Assembly (NCBI RefSeq): GCF_001420915.1
Contig: NZ_CP013021.1
Coordinates: 3,313,501 to 3,377,500 of the forward strand
Length of the DNA stretch: 64,000 nucleotides
Direction of reading: 5' to 3'
Source: Agarivorans gilvus
GTDB taxonomy: Bacteria > Pseudomonadota > Gammaproteobacteria > Enterobacterales > Celerinatantimonadaceae
Shown here in pieces: positions 26,273 through 33,145 of the stretch (position 1 is its first letter; every line of letters starts with the position of its first letter). The notes under the pieces are model-generated. The model worked only from the letters and a program-made list of their open reading frames with translations, was not told where the DNA came from and ran no database searches. The translations under genes were made by a program, and so were the position numbers.

Positions 26273-27316
26273 TTAGTTATTTTTACCGGGAATATTCCGG
26301 TTGGGTTTGTTGGCTTCCATCGTTTCTAGGATCCGCTGATAACTATCAAAGCGTTGCTGTGAAACGCTGCCAGAGTCTATGGCCTCTTGTATTGCACAAC
26401 CAGGATCGCCTTGGTGCTTACAGTCGCGGAAACGGCATTGGTTTAACCAAGGCCGCAACTCTATAAAGCCCCATGCGACCCTTTCTTTGGCTAAGTGCCA
26501 AAGCTGAAACTCTCGCACTCCTGGAGAGTCAATTAATCTGCCACCACAACTTAAGTGATATAACCGGGCGGTAGTGGTGGTGTGTTGTCCAAGGCCAGAG
26601 ACTTCCGAGACTTCTTTGGTATCGATGCTTTGTTCTGGCAATAATGCATTTACCAAGGAGCTTTTTCCTACCCCCGATTGGCCAACAAAAATACTGGTTT
26701 TATTGTTTAAGTATTGGTTTAAATCATTTAAACCTTCAACTTGCTTAGTACTGGCGAACACCACCTTATAACCCAGTCCCTGATAAAGTGATAATTGGCG
26801 CTCTATGGCTTGGCGCTGCTTGGTATCGAGTAGGTCTACTTTGTTGAGCAGAATCACCGGCTCTAAGCCTACGTCTTCAACTGCTACGAGGTAGCGGTCA
26901 ACAATGCTGGTGGAAAACTCGGGAAGAACAGCTGAAACGATCACTACTTGATCGATATTGGCGGCGATGGCTTTGATGCCGTCATAAAAATCGGGACGGG
27001 TTAATTCTGAACGACGCTCGTGGCGAGCTTCAATTACCCCGCGAATGCCGGACTGCTCTTCACTACCGGCGCGCCATACCACTTCGTCTCCGGTGACTAA
27101 AGAACCTAGAGAGCGGCGCATATTGCAACGAAAAACCTCGCCAGTACTAGACTCAACGTCAGCATGTTGGCCAAAGCGGCTGATGATGGTGCCTTCCTGT
27201 TGAGGCCCTAATTGCTCATCAAGCCATTGATGGGTTTCTTGCTTTTTTAAGCGCTTTTGTTGGTTGCTGCGCACTCGGCGAAGCTGACCTTGGCTCAGTT
27301 TCTTTCTCTTTGTCAC
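26273..27316 (-). CDS. rsgA: Ribosome small-subunit GTPase RsgA
   Basis: A 347-residue circularly permuted GTPase that checks late 30S assembly. It has a basic N-terminal tail (KKLSQGQLRRVRSNQQKR), an OB domain (about 35-105), and G motifs in permuted order: NKVDLL (G4) before GQSGVGKSSLVN (G1) and DSPGVREF (G3). The C-terminal zinc finger is C..CRFRDCKHQGDPGC. Divergent from orn, same-strand and upstream of psd. This is the classic orn/rsgA/psd order. Confidence 0.97.
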   Translation of the reverse strand: MTKRKKLSQGQLRRVRSNQQKRLKKQETHQWLDEQLGPQQEGTIISRFGQHADVESSTGEVFRCNMRRSLGSLVTGDEVVWRAGSEEQSGIRGVIEARHERRSELTRPDFYDGIKAIAANIDQVVIVSAVLPEFSTSIVDRYLVAVEDVGLEPVILLNKVDLLDTKQRQAIERQLSLYQGLGYKVVFASTKQVEGLNDLNQYLNNKTSIFVGQSGVGKSSLVNALLPEQSIDTKEVSEVSGLGQHTTTTARLYHLSCGGRLIDSPGVREFQLWHLAKERVAWGFIELRPWLNQCRFRDCKHQGDPGCAIQEAIDSGSVSQQRFDSYQRILETMEANKPNRNIPGKNN

Positions 27317-27407
27317 GAAAACTGCTATTCAAGTAAGGGTAATAAATCGCTATGATACCGCTTATCAAAGATTTGCGGAAAATTTTTCCACATTAAATAG
27401 GGTTCAC

Positions 27408-27962
27408 ATGAGTGTTAGCGAACAGAATTTAGTTTGGGTTGATATGGAGATGACAGGTCTCGAGCCCATGAGTGATCGTGTTTTAGAGATCGCGACCATT
27501 GTTACCGATGCACAATTAAATATTTTAGCTGAAGGGCCAGTGATCGCGGTTCATCAGCCTGATGACGTGCTGGCGGGCATGGATGAATGGTGCACCAATA
27601 CTCATACTGGGTCTGGTTTGGTTGACCGAGTGCGAGCCAGTAAGGTGAACGAGCAGCAAGCGGCTGAACAAACGATTGAGTTCATCAAACAGTGGGTTCC
27701 CAAAGGCGTATCACCGATGTGTGGTAATAGCATTGGTCAAGACCGTCGCTTTATGCATCAATACTTGCCCGAATTAGAACAATTCTTTCATTATCGAAAT
27801 ATTGATGTGAGCACCGTTAAAGAATTAGCGCGCCGTTGGCGGCCTGAAGTTTTAAATGGATTCAGCAAAAGCGGTACCCATTTAGCTTTAGATGATATTC
27901 GCGAATCCATCGCGGAAATGCAGCACTATCAGAAAACTTTCTTTAAACTGGGCGAAAACTAA
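27408..27962 (+). CDS. orn: Oligoribonuclease
   Basis: A 184-residue DEDDh 3'-5' exonuclease that degrades dinucleotides, including pGpG, the linear product of cyclic di-GMP breakdown. The catalytic residues lie in VDMEMTGLEP (D, E near residues 12-14), in GNSIGQDRRFM, and in H-LALDDIRESI (H and D near 158-163). A start ATG preceded by a GGGTTC-type weak site. It stands upstream of the tRNA-Gly array, which has its own promoter. Confidence 0.97.
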   Translation: MSVSEQNLVWVDMEMTGLEPMSDRVLEIATIVTDAQLNILAEGPVIAVHQPDDVLAGMDEWCTNTHTGSGLVDRVRASKVNEQQAAEQTIEFIKQWVPKGVSPMCGNSIGQDRRFMHQYLPELEQFFHYRNIDVSTVKELARRWRPEVLNGFSKSGTHLALDDIRESIAEMQHYQKTFFKLGEN

Positions 27963-28002
27963 ACAAACAGTTTTAACGACGTGTTTTTTTTAATTTCAGC
28001 TC

Positions 28003-28030
28003 TTGCAAAGGTAAAAATTCCTCGTATAAT
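28003..28030 (+). promoter_or_regulatory. Promoter of the tRNA-Gly array
   Basis: TTGCAA (28003-28008) and a perfect TATAAT (28025-28030) are separated by 16 bp, preceded by AT-rich sequence and followed by a GC-rich discriminator (TCGCAGCCC). This is the layout of growth-rate-controlled stable-RNA promoters. The first tRNA begins about 52 bp after the expected start site. Confidence 0.8.
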
Positions 28031-28089
28031 TCGCAGCCCTAAACAGCGTGAAGCCACGGCTTGAGCTTGTTTAGTTATTGCTTATTTAA

Positions 28090-28165
28090 GCGGCACTAGC
28101 TCAGTTGGTAGAGCGCAACCTTGCCAAGGTTGAGGTCACCGGTTCGAACCCGGTGTGCCGCTCCA
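28090..28165 (+). tRNA. glyV: tRNA-Gly (GCC), copy 1
   Basis: A complete 76-nt cloverleaf with encoded CCA. Acceptor GCGGCAC/GTGCCGC, D arm GCTC..GAGC, anticodon stem CAACC/GGTTG with loop TTGCCAA (anticodon GCC), T arm around TTCGAAC, then T plus CCA. Reads GGC and GGU glycine codons. The symbol follows E. coli GCC isoacceptors and is only nominal. Confidence 0.97.
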
Positions 28166-28223
28166 AACTAAAGCGCACTGGCTTTGAATGTTTTAAATAT
28201 TCTAAATAGTGATACAGGATTAA
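28166..28223 (+). repeat. 58-bp spacer after tRNA copy 1 (repeated after copy 2)
   Basis: This spacer is nearly identical to 28552-28609 and shares its last ~20 bases (AAATAGTGATA..ATTAA) with the tail of each 84-bp unit. It shows that tRNA plus spacer was duplicated as a 134-bp block. Confidence 0.85.
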
Positions 28224-28475
28224 GCGGCACTAGCTCAGTGTGGGTATAAAGAGTAGCGCAACCTTCGGGTGAAGCGAAATACACACAAAATAGTGATATA
28301 GATTTAAGCGGCACTAGCTCAGTGTGGGTATGAAGAGTAGCGCAACCTTTGGGTGAAGCGAAATACACACTAAATAGTGATAAAGATTTAAGCGGCACTA
28401 GCTCAGTGTGGGTATAAAGAGTAGCGCAACCTTCGGGTGAAGCGAAAAACACACTAAATAGTGATAAAGATTTAA
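28224..28475 (+). repeat. Three tandem 84-bp tRNA-derived units (A, B, C)
   Basis: The units start at 28224, 28308 and 28392. Each opens with the first 16 nt of the tRNA-Gly gene (GCGGCACTAGCTCAGT), then diverges: an enlarged D-loop-like stretch, GCGCAACC as in the tRNA anticodon 5' stem, but TTCG (TTTG in B) in place of the anticodon loop. No T arm or 3' acceptor follows; instead there is CACTA-AA-TAGTG, a small inverted repeat, and an AT-rich tail. So these are not tRNA genes. They would be transcribed between tRNA copies 1 and 2. Confidence 0.95.
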
Positions 28476-28551
28476 GCGGCACTAGCTCAGTTGGTAGAGC
28501 GCAACCTTGCCAAGGTTGAGGTCACCGGTTCGAACCCGGTGTGCCGCTCCA
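28476..28551 (+). tRNA. glyV: tRNA-Gly (GCC), copy 2
   Basis: Identical to copy 1 over all 76 nt, including the encoded CCA and anticodon GCC. Directly preceded by unit C of the 84-bp repeats and followed by the same 58-bp spacer as copy 1. Confidence 0.97.
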
Positions 28552-28609
28552 AACTAAAGCGCACTGGCTTTGAATGTTTTAAATATTCTAAATAGTGATA
28601 GAGAATTAA
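28552..28609 (+). repeat. 58-bp spacer after tRNA copy 2
   Basis: A near-perfect copy of the spacer at 28166-28223, differing only near its end. It marks the left part of a 386-bp segmental duplication (28090-28475 and 28476-28861). Confidence 0.85.
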
Positions 28610-29029
28610 GCGGCACTAGCTCAGTGTGGGTATGAAGAGTAGCGCAACCTTCGGGTGAAGCGAAATACACACTAAATAGTGATAAAGATTTAAGCGGCAC
28701 TAGCTCAGTGTGGGTATGAAGAGTAGCGCAACCTTTGGGTGAAGCGAAATACACACTAAATAGTGATAAAGATTTAAGCGGCACTAGCTCAGTGTGGGTA
28801 TAAAGAGTAGCGCAACCTTCGGGTGAAGCGAAAAACACACTAAATAGTGATAAAGATTTAAGCGGCACTAGCTCAGTGTGGGTATAAAGAGTAGCGCAAC
28901 CTTCGGGTGAAGCGAAAAACACACTAAATAGTGATAAAGATTTAAGCGGCACTAGCTCAGTGTGGGTATAAAGAGTAGCGCAACCTTCGGGTGAAGCGAA
29001 AAACACACTAAATAGTGATAAAGATTTAA
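28610..29029 (+). repeat. Five tandem 84-bp tRNA-derived units (D-H)
   Basis: The units start at 28610, 28694, 28778, 28862 and 28946. Unit E equals B. Units F, G and H equal C exactly. D differs from A at a few bases. The pattern fits duplication of a tRNA-spacer-three-unit block followed by expansion of the last unit. Within each unit, ACC-TTCG-GGT makes a tetraloop hairpin nested in CGC/GCG, and AGTGTG can pair with CACACT outside it. Because 84 is a multiple of 3, long minus-strand frames with a 28-residue repeat stay open. Nearly all unit differences change that peptide, so I do not call it coding. Confidence 0.95.
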
Positions 29030-29105
29030 GCGGCACTAGCTCAGTTGGTAGAGCGCAACCTTGCCAAGGTTGAGGTCACCGGTTCGAACCCGGTGTGCCG
29101 CTCCA
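29030..29105 (+). tRNA. glyV: tRNA-Gly (GCC), copy 3
   Basis: The third identical 76-nt tRNA-Gly with encoded CCA. It is the last element before the terminator. Its 5' strand is immediately preceded by the tail of unit H. Confidence 0.97.
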
Positions 29106-29110
29106 AATTT

Positions 29111-29143
29111 AAAGCCCTGCATCATTGATGTAGGGCTTTTTTA
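29111..29143 (+). terminator. Terminator of the tRNA-Gly array
   Basis: The stem AAAGCCCT-CATCA / TGATG-AGGGCTTT has one bulge or mismatch and a T6 run, starting 6 bp after the last tRNA. It closes a transcript of about 1.1 kb. Confidence 0.9.
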
Positions 29144-29224
29144 TTGTGGTGAAACGGCCTTGCAAGGGAATAACCCTTATGGGTCATATGAGTCATAAGG
29201 CTATTCCTTTGGACAGACTGTGGT

Positions 29225-29977
29225 TTAGTTTTTAATCAGGGATAGTTGGTGTTGAGCGTACATGGCGGCACCAACAATGCCCGCTTGATTTAAGCCTTGG
29301 GCTGGCAGCACTTCGGCTTTTACATCTAATTGCTCGGAAAACTTCTCAAATTTTTTGCTGGCGCCGCCGCCAATAATGAAGCAGTCGGGAGACATTAAGA
29401 ACTCCAAACGCTGTAAGTACAGGTTAAAACGCTTCCCCCACTTTTTCCAACTTAGGTCTTCGGCTTCGCGCACACGGGCACTGGTGTAGTGTTCAGCTAC
29501 TTTATCTTTCAAAATAATGTGACCAAATTCGGTATTGGGTAGTAGCTCACCATTAACAAATACGGCGCTACCTAGGCCCGTGCCCACGGTGATAATGACT
29601 ACTACACCTGCGTGGTGGGAGCCTGCACCAAAGTCCATTTCAGCCATGCCGGCTGCATCGGCATCGTTCACCACATAGCAGGGGCAATCGGTAAATTCGG
29701 CGAACAAGGCTTCAACATTGGTACCGATCCAGCTTTTATCGATATTTGAAGCTGTTTGGGCTACCCCATGGGTGACGGTAGCGGGAAAACCGCAACCAAT
29801 CGGACCTTGCCAAGCAAAGTGTTCGACCATTTTTTTTAGCGTTGCCGCGACAGACTGTGGCGTTGCCGGTTGGGGGGTAGCAATGCGGTGCCGCTCGCTG
29901 ACGAGTTGACCCGTTTTTGAGTTTACAATAGCGGCTTTTATACCAGTGCCACCTATATCAACGCCAAGTAAGTGCAT
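29225..29977 (-). CDS. ppgK: Polyphosphate glucokinase (ROK family)
   Basis: A 250-residue cytoplasmic ROK sugar kinase. GVDIGGTGIKAAIV (phosphate-binding) is at the N-terminus. The PpgK hallmarks then follow in order: TPQPATP, THGVAQTASNIDKSWIGTN, NDADAAGMAE, VGTGLGSAVFVNGELLPNTEFGH and GGGASKKFEKF. These match actinobacterial polyphosphate glucokinases closely by eye, so it probably phosphorylates glucose using polyphosphate, perhaps with some ATP use. This family is best known from Actinobacteria, and its presence here may reflect transfer. Minus strand, isolated from queG by about 60 bp. Confidence 0.88.
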   Translation of the reverse strand: MHLLGVDIGGTGIKAAIVNSKTGQLVSERHRIATPQPATPQSVAATLKKMVEHFAWQGPIGCGFPATVTHGVAQTASNIDKSWIGTNVEALFAEFTDCPCYVVNDADAAGMAEMDFGAGSHHAGVVVIITVGTGLGSAVFVNGELLPNTEFGHIILKDKVAEHYTSARVREAEDLSWKKWGKRFNLYLQRLEFLMSPDCFIIGGGASKKFEKFSEQLDVKAEVLPAQGLNQAGIVGAAMYAQHQLSLIKN

Positions 29978-30035
29978 AAGCTGTTTCCAATTATTTTAGT
30001 TTGAAAAGTGTAACAGAACCTTATTTGTTGAGGCA

Positions 30036-31169
30036 CTAAGCGTCGCGGCTTAAGCCTTTTTCTATAATACGGATCAAGCGAGCGGTTTTTCTAGCGTTTT
30101 TTGCCGCTTTTGTTTGTTGTTGAGTGATGGCCCAATCAACATGGAGCTGTGCTATTTCGCCTAAACCTTGTTTGTTTTGCAAGGCGGCTAATATGGACTC
30201 GTCATAGTTAGCATTACCTAGGGCAATGGCGATATTACGCATCCATTGTTGGAAACCGATACGGCGAATGGCTGAACCCTCGGTGTGTTTTAAGAATTCT
30301 TGTTCAGTCCAGGCGAATAGCTCTAATAAGCGAACCTGATTGAGTTGGCCACGCGCGGCAAAATCGGCCTCTTGGCTAAGTTGGGCATAGCGATTCCAAG
30401 GGCAAACCAATTGGCAGTCGTCACAGCCATATATTCGATTGCCCATCAGTGGCCGCAGCTGTTCATCAATTACACCATCGTATTCAATGGTGAGATAAGA
30501 GATACAGCGGCGAGCATCTACCTGATAAGGTTCAACAATCGCTTGAGTAGGACATATAGTTAGGCAAGCAACACAATCACCACACTGTTGGTTTACAGCT
30601 TGGTCAATTGGCAGCGGTAGGTCAATAAACAGTTCGCCTAAGAAAAACCAAGAGCCGGCATCTTGGTTAATCAGTAGGCTGTGTTTACCAGTCCAACCCA
30701 AACCGGCTTTGGTCGCCAATTGGCGCTCGAGCACAGGGGCTGAGTCTACAAAAGGGCGGGTATTGAGTTGCTGCTGGCAAAACTCGCTAATTGCTTTGGC
30801 TAGCTGGTTTAAACGTTTGCGCATTAGCTTGTGGTAGTCGCGGCCTAAGGCGTAGCGGCTAATATAGGCTTGTTGGTCGTCTTTGAGGCTGGCGGCGAAC
30901 TTGGCATCCTCTGGTAAATAGTCCATTCGTACCGAGATAATTCTTTGAGTACCTAGATGCAAGAGCTCGGGGTGTTTACGTAATTCTAGATTACGCGCTA
31001 GGTAGTCCATTTCACCGTGATAATTCTTGGCTAACCACTGGTCTAGGTCTGAGTGATGTTGACTGAGATCCACATCTGTTATGCCGATCTGCTGAAAACC
31101 TAGCGATTTAGCGGTTAGCTTGATATGTTGAACCAGCTTTTTTAAGTCGATTTCGGTTGGTAGGGACAT
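30036..31169 (-). CDS. queG: Epoxyqueuosine reductase QueG
   Basis: 377 residues. Cobalamin-dependent enzyme that reduces epoxyqueuosine to queuosine in the wobble position of tRNAs with GUN anticodons. The N-terminal catalytic region includes FVDSAPVLERQLA. Two [4Fe-4S] ferredoxin motifs follow (CGDCVACLTICPT near 195-210 and CDDCQLVCPWN near 245-258), then a HEAT-like C-terminus. Its start overlaps the divergent nnr start by 2 bp, as in E. coli, where queG (yjeS) and yjeF are divergent. Confidence 0.97.
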   Translation of the reverse strand: MSLPTEIDLKKLVQHIKLTAKSLGFQQIGITDVDLSQHHSDLDQWLAKNYHGEMDYLARNLELRKHPELLHLGTQRIISVRMDYLPEDAKFAASLKDDQQAYISRYALGRDYHKLMRKRLNQLAKAISEFCQQQLNTRPFVDSAPVLERQLATKAGLGWTGKHSLLINQDAGSWFFLGELFIDLPLPIDQAVNQQCGDCVACLTICPTQAIVEPYQVDARRCISYLTIEYDGVIDEQLRPLMGNRIYGCDDCQLVCPWNRYAQLSQEADFAARGQLNQVRLLELFAWTEQEFLKHTEGSAIRRIGFQQWMRNIAIALGNANYDESILAALQNKQGLGEIAQLHVDWAITQQQTKAAKNARKTARLIRIIEKGLSRDA

Positions 31170-32670
31170 GGCGCAAACGCAAGAATTATTTTCCAGTAGT
31201 TTACCACAGACTTTGTGGTGCGCCGAGCAGGTGAAAACTCAGGAAGCTTTGCTGGCTAAGCAGCAAGGTATTTCTTTGTCTCAGTTAATGGAGCGGGCAG
31301 GGCAAGCGGCGTTTGCTTACATGCAAAGCCGTTGGCCAAAAGCACGGCAAATTTTGGTGTTAGCTGGCGGCGGTAACAATGGTGGCGACGCTTATGTGTT
31401 AGCGCGTTTAGCTAAGTTGTCCGGTAAGCAGATCCAACTATTGGAACTAGGCCAAGTGGAAGGTCTGCCAGAAGAAGCTCATCTGGCGCGCGAGGCTTGG
31501 TTGGCTGCGGGCGGCCGAGCAGAAAACTTGGAGCGAATAAATTGGCAGTGTGATGTGGTGGTTGACGGTGTGCTAGGCACGGGGCTCGCATCACCACTGA
31601 GAGAGCCCTTAATGGAGCTTTTTTCCCGAGTTAATCAAACCAAGGCTGAGGTGCTGGCTCTAGATATTCCTTCAGGCTTGTGTGCCGATTCGGGGCGAAA
31701 CTGGGGACAGGTGATTCAAGCTACCGCCACGATTACCTTTATTGCCTTAAAGCAAGGTTTATTCACAGGACAAGCCGCCGAGTATGTGGGGGAGTTAGTA
31801 CTCGCTGACTTAGGTGTGGGTGAGGCGTTTGAGCAGCAAAACCAGTCTAGCGTGAAGCGTTTGCCAAGGCATTTACTTGATCCTATGTTAGCGCCTCGCT
31901 CACGTTTAGCGCATAAAGGTCATTGCGGTCGAGCACTGTTAGTGGGCGGTAACCAAGGAATGGCTGGCGCGATACGTATGGCTGCTGAAGCCTGTTTACG
32001 CAGCGGCGCTGGCTTAGTAAATGTACTCACTCATGGTGACAGTATCGGCACTGTTAGTTATGGCCGTCCCGAATTGATGGTGAGCGCAGCAGCGCTTCGC
32101 CAAGATCAGTTTTTACAGCAGGCGACTTGTTGCGTTATTGGGCCAGGCTTAGGGCAAGATGATTGGGCTAAGCAGTTATTTATATGGGCTTTGGATGCCG
32201 CCGTTCCTTGTTTGGTGGATGCCGATGGCCTAAATTTACTGGCAAAACAATCGCTGCATCGGGTTGATTGGATTTTAACGCCGCATCCAGGTGAGGCTGC
32301 TCGCTTACTGGCGTGCTCGGTGGCCGAAGTCGAAGTTGATAGGGTTAGCGCAGCGCGGCAAATTCAAGCTCGTTATGGTGGGGTTTGTGTACTCAAAGGC
32401 GCTGGAACGGTGATTGCCGGAGAGGAGCAACAGCTGAGCATCTGCTGCGCGGGTAATCCGGGCATGGCTTCGGGTGGGATGGGCGATGTATTGTCTGGTA
32501 TAATCGGCGGCTTGCTTGCTCAACTGGCCGAGCGCTACAGCCTATTTGAAATTGCTTGTTTAGCTGTCAATATTCATGGGCAAGCGGCAGATTTGGCAGC
32601 GAAGCAAGGTGAACGAGGAATGTTAGCCTCAGATTTAATGCCTTTTATAAGACAACGAGTGAATCCGTAG
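31168..32670 (+). CDS. nnr: Bifunctional NAD(P)H-hydrate epimerase / ADP-dependent dehydratase
   Basis: A 500-residue metabolite-repair enzyme (YjeF) that restores NADH and NADPH damaged by hydration. The N-terminal epimerase domain (about 1-215) has the VLAGGGNNGGDAYVLARLA motif. The C-terminal ribokinase-like dehydratase (about 235-500) has TPHPGEAARLL and the GNPGMASGGMGDVLSGIIGG anion-hole motif. First gene of the plus-strand run leading to purA; tsaE follows after 4 bp. Confidence 0.97.
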   Translation: MAQTQELFSSSLPQTLWCAEQVKTQEALLAKQQGISLSQLMERAGQAAFAYMQSRWPKARQILVLAGGGNNGGDAYVLARLAKLSGKQIQLLELGQVEGLPEEAHLAREAWLAAGGRAENLERINWQCDVVVDGVLGTGLASPLREPLMELFSRVNQTKAEVLALDIPSGLCADSGRNWGQVIQATATITFIALKQGLFTGQAAEYVGELVLADLGVGEAFEQQNQSSVKRLPRHLLDPMLAPRSRLAHKGHCGRALLVGGNQGMAGAIRMAAEACLRSGAGLVNVLTHGDSIGTVSYGRPELMVSAAALRQDQFLQQATCCVIGPGLGQDDWAKQLFIWALDAAVPCLVDADGLNLLAKQSLHRVDWILTPHPGEAARLLACSVAEVEVDRVSAARQIQARYGGVCVLKGAGTVIAGEEQQLSICCAGNPGMASGGMGDVLSGIIGGLLAQLAERYSLFEIACLAVNIHGQAADLAAKQGERGMLASDLMPFIRQRVNP

Positions 32671-32674
32671 AATA

Positions 32675-33145
32675 ATGAAAACGTGGCAAATTGATTTAAG
32701 CGATGCAGAACAAACCGTAGCCTTAGGCGCTCGACTAGCAAGAGCCTGCCAGCAAGCCTGCGTGATCTATCTGGAGGGTGATTTAGGTGCGGGAAAAACC
32801 ACCTTAACTCGTGGTTTTATTCAAGGAAAGGGGCATTTAGGCAAGGTAAAAAGTCCCACCTATACTTTAGTTGAGCCCTATCAGTTAGGGGAGTGGCGAG
32901 TAAATCATTTTGATTTATACCGTTTAGCCGATCCTGAAGAGCTTGAGTTTATTGGGATCCGTGATTATTTTGCTGATGACTGTTTGTGTATAGTGGAGTG
33001 GCCTGAGAAGGGTCAGGGCTTTTTGCCTGAAGCTGATTTATTAGTTGAATTAGTATACTGTGGTGAGCAGCGCCGTGCTGAAGTGAGCGCGTTGACCGAA
33101 CAAGGACAACAAATAGTGGAGTGGTTGAGTCAAGATGAGGCGTAG
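32675..33145 (+). CDS. tsaE: tRNA threonylcarbamoyladenosine ATPase TsaE
   Basis: A 156-residue ATPase that works with TsaB and TsaD to place t6A at position 37 of ANN-decoding tRNAs. Walker A GDLGAGKTTLTRG is near residue 36, with SPTYTLVEPY and the conserved HFDLYRL motif downstream. It overlaps amiB by 11 bp, implying translational coupling. The order nnr-tsaE-amiB-mutL-miaA is conserved across gammaproteobacteria. Confidence 0.97.
   Translation: MKTWQIDLSDAEQTVALGARLARACQQACVIYLEGDLGAGKTTLTRGFIQGKGHLGKVKSPTYTLVEPYQLGEWRVNHFDLYRLADPEELEFIGIRDYFADDCLCIVEWPEKGQGFLPEADLLVELVYCGEQRRAEVSALTEQGQQIVEWLSQDEA

Noticed and set aside
28168..28482. 104-codon minus-strand frame over the tRNA-Gly array as a protein gene
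   Set aside because: It stays open only because the unit length is a multiple of three. Differences between units are nearly all amino-acid changing, and it runs antisense to tRNA-derived sequence.
28224..29029. 84-bp repeats as a CRISPR array
   Set aside because: The entire 84 bp is repeated with no unique spacers, the units begin with tRNA sequence, and no cas genes are nearby.
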